From: Sambucus nigra
Taxonomy: Eukaryota; Streptophyta; Magnoliopsida; Dipsacales; Adoxaceae
Reading direction: 5' to 3'
NCBI GenBank assembly: GCA_949130495.1
Contig: OX422221.1
Location: 27,127,917-27,191,916, forward strand
DNA length: 64,000 bases
Positions within the stretch are counted from its first letter, which is position 1; every line of letters starts with the position of its first letter. Below the pieces are notes generated by a model, which was not told the DNA's origin, ran no database searches, and saw nothing but the letters and a program-made list of their open reading frames with translations. Below are positions 58,464 through 64,000 of the stretch, one piece after another. The translations under genes and the position numbers were made by a program.

Positions 58464-59364
58464 TTTCAGGTACCCAGCCACAGGGTTGCCACCAGACTTA
58501 GACGCATGGATCATTTGGCGAGCTGTAACTGTTGTGGAAGCTGTAGGTTATTGAGATTAGACGCTTCTACCTTTCCATTCAGTTCTAGTTCAGACATTTC
58601 AGTTAGGGCATGTGCCGCCCGCTTCCAGTTTAGTTATTCAGAAGTTGTATTTTTCTAAGTAGCATATCTTCTATTATTGGATTAAGTATTATTACACGTT
58701 TGGTTTGAGAATTTGAATTGGGATGTTTTATCCAGTCTTATTTAATTCAGTAACTATTTTCTATTCAGTATTTATTTTATTCTGGTGGAATGCAGATAGT
58801 TTTATTTTAATAATGAAAATTTATTAACGAATTGTTTGGGTATGATTCAAATTAAATGTTTTGACACCTAGCTTAATTTTTTTATTAGGTAATAGATAAA
58901 ATAAAATTGTGTTCGACGGTGATGCTAAGAACGAACCAAAAGGTCACTTCAGTTTAATTTAATAAATGACTGATCACCCGATATTTAATTAGGCAGGGTG
59001 TCACACCTCGAGTATCTTAATCCCTATAGTTGTGCTCGTTAACAAGAAAACCTCGAATTTTTATGTTAACTTATTAAGCAGGGGTTAATTGAGCTTTTGT
59101 AGGTATTTGGATGCTTAGTATGAGGTTCGGATGCATTCCGAAGAAGTTCCGTACACAGTCGCACGCACGAGGGCAATTTAGTCATTTCACAATTTGGTCA
59201 ACTGGCCCTATGTCTTCACGAAAGGTATAACTCTCTCGACAAGTTTCACGTGGCTACAAACGGTGAACGATTCCGAGTTTGAACGAAGAAGTTATGGCCT
59301 TTTTAGCGGAAGAGAATTACAACGTACCAAAAACAGGGGAAGGATTCAAGACTTGTAGGTCCGA

Positions 59365-59574
59365 ATTGATTCGGCCGAAATCCTGATCGATTCGGGTGTT
59401 GACGGTGTGCCAGATCTTCTATCCCGCATCGATTTGGATTTTGGCCGAATCGATTCACCCCCTTTGCGAATCGATTTGTATTTAGCCCGAATCGATTCGC
59501 CCCTTATGCAGACTTGTGATATTTCCATCTTAATCGATTCGGATTTCTCTCGAATCGATTAGGCCCTGCGGATA
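59365..59574. promoter_or_regulatory. Array of ATCGAT palindromes in exact 21-bp register
   Basis: Ten 21-bp register positions starting 59365, 59386, 59407, 59428, 59449, 59470, 59491, 59512, 59533 and 59554. Eight begin with ATCGAT (the first ATTGAT), mostly extended to GAATCGATTCG; 59407 and 59512 lack the core. The remaining 15 bp of each unit vary. The array ends about 50 bp upstream of the TATA box. The 3' LTR array starts at the window end. Transcription-factor or small-RNA function is inferred. Confidence 0.85.
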
Positions 59575-59624
59575 TTTGGTTTTCTTCCCTTTTATTTACA
59601 AGTTTTCCATGGGATATTGTTTGG

Positions 59625-59632
59625 TATAAATA
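59625..59632 (+). promoter_or_regulatory. TATA box of the Athila-type LTR
   Basis: TATAAATA within GGTATAAATACCCTCTTC, a canonical plant TATA context followed by pyrimidine-rich sequence. Confidence 0.8.
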
Positions 59633-60466
59633 CCCTCTTCTCTCATTTTTGGGAGAGATATCCATTTTGTCATAGATTTTAGGGTTTGTAAACTTGGGGA
59701 GCTAAACCCTACTCCTCTCTTATATTTTTTGTTTTGTAATTTGTACCTTTACTTTAATATCATTAATTTAGTTATCTTCCTTCATTTCCATGCTTTCATT
59801 TACTTTCTTTCTTTACTTTCTTGCCTAGATTAATTTATTTCTTGTTGTAATTAGTTTAGTTGTAGTTTAATTAGTTATTTCATATTGTTCCCTTAGATAA
59901 ATAGGGTTGGAGTTGTGTTCCGCCATTTACGGGTTCAAACCTCGAAAGTTAGGGTTTCATGTAAAATTGCATTTAATTGAAATCGCGTGTAATAAAGCTG
60001 GATTGTTATGCGTTTAACTTTATTTGTTACGCAACTTTAGTATTTATAACGACAATCCAAATTTAATCCGCGCGTGACCATTTTTGATTAAATGTTTATT
60101 CAAGCAACTTTGGGTTAAATTCCTTCTTGCGTGAAGTTTATGCTTAATTATAAATGCTCGATTAAATTTCTTTCGAGCCTTAATTCTATTTAGTAGTTGT
60201 TTCGATCCGTGGAGTGGAATGCGATCCCGATCCTCGCCTTAGCTTATTCTTTTCTTTTGTCACCACAAGCACCCATCACCTTTTATTTTATTTATTTTAC
60301 ACTTTTATTCCTGAAGTTATAAAATAATTAAAATAAAAAATTCAATCACTCCTTGTGCTTTCTTGTCAAGTGTAGTAGTAGTTTAGGTTTTTTGCATGTA
60401 GAGGAGCGGGAGACGAAATCAACGACAATGTCCTTACACGAACACCCAGTTCCCCTTGCATCAAAA

Positions 60467-60484
60467 TGGCGCCGTTGTCGGGGA
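60467..60484 (+). promoter_or_regulatory. Primer-binding site, Athila type
   Basis: TGGCGCCGTTGTCGGGGA, one change from the usual Athila site, 3 bp after the LTR end TGCATCA. Confidence 0.95.
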
Positions 60485-60656
60485 GTGTGTTTTAGATATT
60501 GATTGTTTTATTGTTTCGTAGTATTTTTCCTTTTGTATTTGTATTCTTTGTTTTAAGATTTTTTGCAGGATTTGCATACTTGAGCACTAAGAAACTTTGA
60601 TTCGCGGTTGCTCACTTTATTCCTTTGGATTCTCCATCTCCAAACAATTCGATAAT

Positions 60657-61499
60657 ATGTCCTTCTTTTATAGCTATTACGATCGTTCAAATGATTATTA
60701 TTTTGGGGATAGTTTTTAAGTTTTCCATTTTGAAGATTTTTTTGAGATTGAAAGACTTGAAAACAATTATCGAAATGAAAATCGTTATTGGGAGCTTGAG
60801 TTGGATTCATTATTCAAATCCAATGACGATTCTTTTTCCGATACTTTTGAAGAAGAATTTCAACCAAATGAGGAATCCGAGGATCTAGAGCCGAGGAAGC
60901 TTACTTTGGAAGAAACTTGTCTTCTTTACTCCTAAGGTTTGGAAAACCTAAATGGTGATGGATCGAGACTCGGGGCACTTTGCAATGAGATGAATTCTTA
61001 TGCACAAAACAACGAGGAGGTAGAAACTTGTGTTTCACCTAAATTTTTTGAAGAATTTCTCATCGAATGTGAATCTTTCTCCCCCAAAATTCAATCTCCT
61101 TCCAACGATATGTTGACTGAGATTTAATTTATTTCATTACCATATACGTTTTCCATCATTGAACCATTAGAATTATCGATTGATTCCTATGAGTCGATAG
61201 AAACTTTTAAAACTTCTATAGTTTTTGCCGATAAGGAGTATTTACCGGACCTGTTTTCGATGGATGTTATCCCCACGTGTGCACCATCTCCCATTCTTAT
61301 TAAAAATACTTTGGGAGATAAGTCGATTTTTCTTGGACCTCAAGTGTATCTTTCCCCCTTGTTATCCAAATCCCCCATCGTCCCTCAAAAATTTATAATT
61401 GGCGATGGTTCATTTCTTCCGCTTACACATGCCTTCCGTTGTTCAAACGGAATTCTTATTTTTTGGGAGGCATATTCGCTTTGGAGGGTCCACCGTTGA
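60657..61499 (+). pseudogene. Decayed ORF of unknown family in the Athila-type non-autonomous element
   Basis: From the ATG at 60657 one frame runs 281 codons to TGA at 61497-61499. It is broken only by three TAA codons (60717, 60933, 61125) and no frameshift. The N-terminus is aromatic (MSFFYSYYDRSNDYYFGDSF), followed by charged sequence (FEDFFEIERLENNYRNENRY), a strongly acidic block (DDSFSDTFEEEFQPNEESED), FFEEFLIECESFSP, and a more hydrophobic C-terminal part (DKSIFLGPQVYLSPLLSKSP). I do not recognise gag, protease or any named domain. It sits where gag begins in autonomous Athila elements, about 170 bp after the PBS. Uniform frame retention suggests it coded until recently. Confidence 0.6.
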
Positions 61500-63640
61500 T
61501 CTTTCAAAGTCAAATCCCTTTTTGGGTGGACCCTCAACTATTTAGACTTCTAGTGTATAGTTAGCGCAAAGCCCAAATCGTAGGTTGTACATAGTTAGCT
61601 TTTTAATTTTCTCCTTTTCTTTTTTTTTTCTTTCCTTTTAATTTAGTCTAGTGTAATTAGTTAACTTTTTGTTATTTGTTTTCGCTATGCTCGGTAATAA
61701 CTTGTTTTGTAGATTTCATTAGACTCATGCTTATGAAGATCGCTTTAATTTTGGGTAATATCGTTCGCATTGAGGACAATGAAACATTTAAGTTAGGGGT
61801 GTGGGATATTCTATCCATTTCTTATGTAGTCCATGGATTTGCTCACATTTAGTTACTAAGTATGCCTTTTTGTGAACATTTGAAAATTTTCAAAAATATT
61901 TTCCTTCTTATTTCTCTTTTGTTGGGAGTTTTGCCTTTGTTTCCAATGATAAATTTCAATAATTGCCCGATCCAATAGACAACTCAACGATGCATGATCT
62001 CGATTTTAGAAGTTATTAGACTTTAGTCCTCAAATCATTAATATTGTGAATAACTTCATAAATTAAACTTTATCCAATGAGCACATGCGCTTTTCTTGTT
62101 CTATTGATTTGGTTTAAGACTTTTATAACTCATTAATCTTTTGTTGGAGTGTATATACTTACACCGAGTAAGCTTTGTACCTTTCTTCGTTTGTGAGTGT
62201 ATACACTATTCTTTCCTCTTTGAAAACGTTGAATTCTTCGGTAATCTCTCTATTCTTTTATTGATTGTTCATTAATTGAGTTTATATCGTGAAATGTGTT
62301 ACTTGAGCATGATTTTCATATATTGTTTTGACTCGAGAATTGCATAAACTTTATGAAATGGTCATAGGCAATCTTTGTTATATCACACATAATAGCCTTA
62401 ACCTCACCTTATTCCCATAAACAACCCCTTTGTGCCTAAATAGTAGCATTTTTTTTCATTACCCAAAATCCCATAACTAACTCCAAATTAGAATTATATA
62501 CCATACATATTACCTCCTTACCTTTGTTTGGAATGTTGTTTCGAATTGAATGATGTTATGTCTTGTGGTTGAAATTTAAGCATATGAGAGTGAGAAAAGA
62601 AAAGAAAAGAAAAGAAAGTAGTGAAAAAGAGAAAAAGAGAAGTGAAAAATAAAAGAAAAAAAAAGAAAACATGAGAAAAAAAAAAGAAAAGAAAAGAAAA
62701 GAAAGATAAAGTTGTATATGTGATGTATATAGTTCGAATAATCCTTATTGCTCTCCAATTGTTATATCTAATGCTTGATTATGGAGCATCTTTTCCATTT
62801 TTTTTATTGCCTACAATCCTCCATTATCCTGAGTTTTCATCCCCGAACACTTTGTATCCGTACATATACCTTTCATTTCGTACCCTAGCCTAGCTTACAT
62901 TCCACCTTATCAAGTCCTATGTGATCTTAGGGTGAATTTAATTTAAAAGTCATAATAGTTTTGATAATCTGTGAAAATGCATTTCGCCTCTTTTAATGTG
63001 CGATATCTTTAATTGAGATTACAAGTTTTTCATTTCCTATATAAAGTTCTTCATTTGTGACATGTTCACGATCTAGATTCCATTTACATTTACTCTTTAT
63101 GTCCACATGTTTCGTGTGTTACCTCCCTGTTTCGAGTGAATTCATTTGATGAGTGTGATGCCCGTGAGGATTGAATATATGCTTGCTTTTATGTTTACTC
63201 GGATTATTTAAGTTTTTTTCAATTCATGCTTTGCATGTGCTCTCCCCCTCCCACTTTTAAAGTTTCAATTCCATGAGGTGCATTCAACCTGTTAATAACA
63301 ACGGACTTTAGCTTGAATTCGTTCAATATGCTAATAACTTGTTTGAAATCTTTTTCGTTGTTGTTGAGTTTGTCGCTTGTTGGGTTGGGCATATTTTTAG
63401 GAAACTATTTGATGTTTGTGGGTTTCATCCCGAAAAACCCTCATGAGATGACACTCGTCCACTAGGGCAACCAAGGGGTTTAACGACTTATTGCCTACGC
63501 TAAATGCAATCGTACGCCCGTGAAACTGATCTTATATTTTTATTGCTTTTTTATCCTGTTTTTGTACTTGTATCCTGTTTTTGGTTTACTTGTAGTTATT
63601 GTTGTTTGCTATTTCATTGCTAGGGACTACCAATGTTTAA
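61500..63640 (+). other. 3' non-coding region of the Athila-type element
   Basis: AT-rich with no supportable frame, so the element lacks gag-pol (total internal about 3.2 kb). At 61769-61803 an internal GAGGACAATG...TTTAAGTTAGGGGTGTGG word resembles the Athila sequence that follows coding regions, and a similar word precedes the true polypurine tract at 63641. It also holds a purine-rich block (62593-62706). Confidence 0.7.
62593..62706 (+). repeat. Purine-rich (GAAAA)n tracts
   Basis: Two pure GAAAA-type runs (about 62593-62617 and 62672-62706) separated by mostly A/G sequence with a few T. Mirror-symmetric homopurine runs of this kind can form triplex DNA. The opposite-strand Phe/Ser frame is an artefact. 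Confidence 0.85.
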
Positions 63641-63651
63641 GTCAGGGGGTG
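63641..63651 (+). promoter_or_regulatory. Polypurine tract of the Athila-type element
   Basis: GTCAGGGGGTG directly before the 3' LTR start TGATATGACATAAATA. Standard Athila layout. Confidence 0.85.
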
Positions 63652-64000
63652 TGATATGACATAAATATTGCATTTTTCACCCATTAACCTACGCGTTATT
63701 AGCCCCCTCAGGTATCTTAATCCCTATATTTGTGCTCGTTAACCATACAACCTCGGATTTTTATGCTAACATGTTTTGCAGGGGTTAATTGAGCTTTTAT
63801 AGGTATTTGGATGCTTAGTATGAAATTCGAACGCATTCCAGAGAAGTTTCGTACACAATCGCACGTACAAGGACAAGCTTCACGTGGCCTCAAATGGTGC
63901 ACGATTTGGAGTCCGAACGAAGAAGTTATGGCCTTTTTAGCGGAAGGGAATTACAATATACCAAAAACAGGGGAAGGATTCAAGACCTGTAGGTCCGAAT
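63652..64000 (+). mobile_element. 3' LTR of the Athila-type element (continues beyond the window)
   Basis: Starts TGATATGACATAAATATTGC. From 63706 it matches the 5' LTR from 59006 (GTATCTTAATCCCTATA, GCAGGGGTTAATTGAGC). It lacks about 70 bp present in the 5' LTR at about 59172-59240. The last bases reach the beginning of the ATCGAT array. Confidence 0.9.

Larger units (their letters stand above)
55895..59005 (+). mobile_element. 3' LTR of Tekay-2 (complete, about 3.1 kb)
   Basis: TGTAACACTCAC to GGGTGTCACA, 3111 bp, an imperfect terminal inverted repeat. The 3' half matches the 5' LTR remnant 50383-51508. It contains a TTCGAA cluster (57065-57145), a possible TATA word TTATATATT (57281-57289), a 137-bp tandem duplication and a long TA tract. 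Apparent frames are unsupported. It abuts an Athila-type LTR whose first 54 bp are missing, so Tekay-2 probably inserted into that LTR. Confidence 0.9.
59006..60463 (+). mobile_element. 5' LTR of a non-autonomous Athila-type element (first 54 bp missing)
   Basis: Aligns with the partial 3' LTR at 63706-64000. It ends TTGCATCA followed by an Athila PBS. It carries the exact 21-bp ATCGAT array (59365-59574), a TATA box (59625) and a TAGGGTTTGTAAAC word downstream. The start is cut by the Tekay-2 3' LTR. Confidence 0.9.

Noticed and set aside
62576..62758. Phe/Ser-rich minus-strand frame
   Set aside because: Antisense of (GAAAA)n purine tracts.

Overview
The window looks like intergenic DNA from a repeat-rich flowering-plant nuclear genome, most likely a eudicot. 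It is AT-rich and carries long (TA)n microsatellites. Every coding signal I recognise belongs to a transposable element. I find no convincing host gene, tRNA, rRNA, CRISPR array or organellar insert. All element reading frames carry stops or frameshifts, so coding entries are given as pseudogenes.

Layout. 1-4449: unassigned, with a three-unit tandem repeat of about 236 bp. 4450-5560: fragment of a Tekay/Del-type Ty3/gypsy LTR (paralogous to 31279-36874). 5561-7060: unassigned. 7061-8860: plus-strand, Athila-like LTR ending at a palindromic junction. 8895-13669: minus-strand Athila element (gag, protease, RT, primer-binding site). 14896-27046: a plus-strand, gag-only Ty1/copia-type element in tandem (LTR, internal, LTR, internal, LTR, PBS), carrying a solo LTR in the first copy only. 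27075-36874: minus-strand Tekay-type element. Its 5' LTR is split by a 3-kb element with a DUF4283 reading frame, which in turn holds a tRNA-derived SINE. 36875-44354: minus-strand Tat-lineage gypsy element with an antisense extra ORF, a three-unit 3' tandem repeat and a solo-LTR-like insertion in gag. 44355-50321: minus-strand SIRE-type Ty1/copia element with a hAT-type insertion in its 3' region. 50325-59005: plus-strand Tekay-type element with 3.1-kb LTRs and a foldback MITE. 59006-64000: non-autonomous plus-strand Athila-type element with one decayed ORF of unknown family.

Relationships. The elements are nested, which gives relative ages: Tekay LTR, then DUF4283 element, then SINE; tandem array, then solo LTR; copia, then hAT; Tekay-2, then MITE. 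Paralogous pairs inside the window (LTR against LTR, array copy against copy) expose one-sided (TA)n and (G)n expansion, a micro-inversion beside a (TA)n tract, and a microhomology deletion.

The most unusual signal is shared promoter architecture. LTRs of at least five families from both LTR superfamilies carry clusters of TTCGAA-like palindromes spaced mostly 20-23 bp apart (two helical turns), usually some 100-400 bp upstream of a TATA-like sequence. The Athila-type LTR has an analogous array of ATCGAT palindromes on an exact 21-bp register. This may be a convergently acquired or shared cis-regulatory module.
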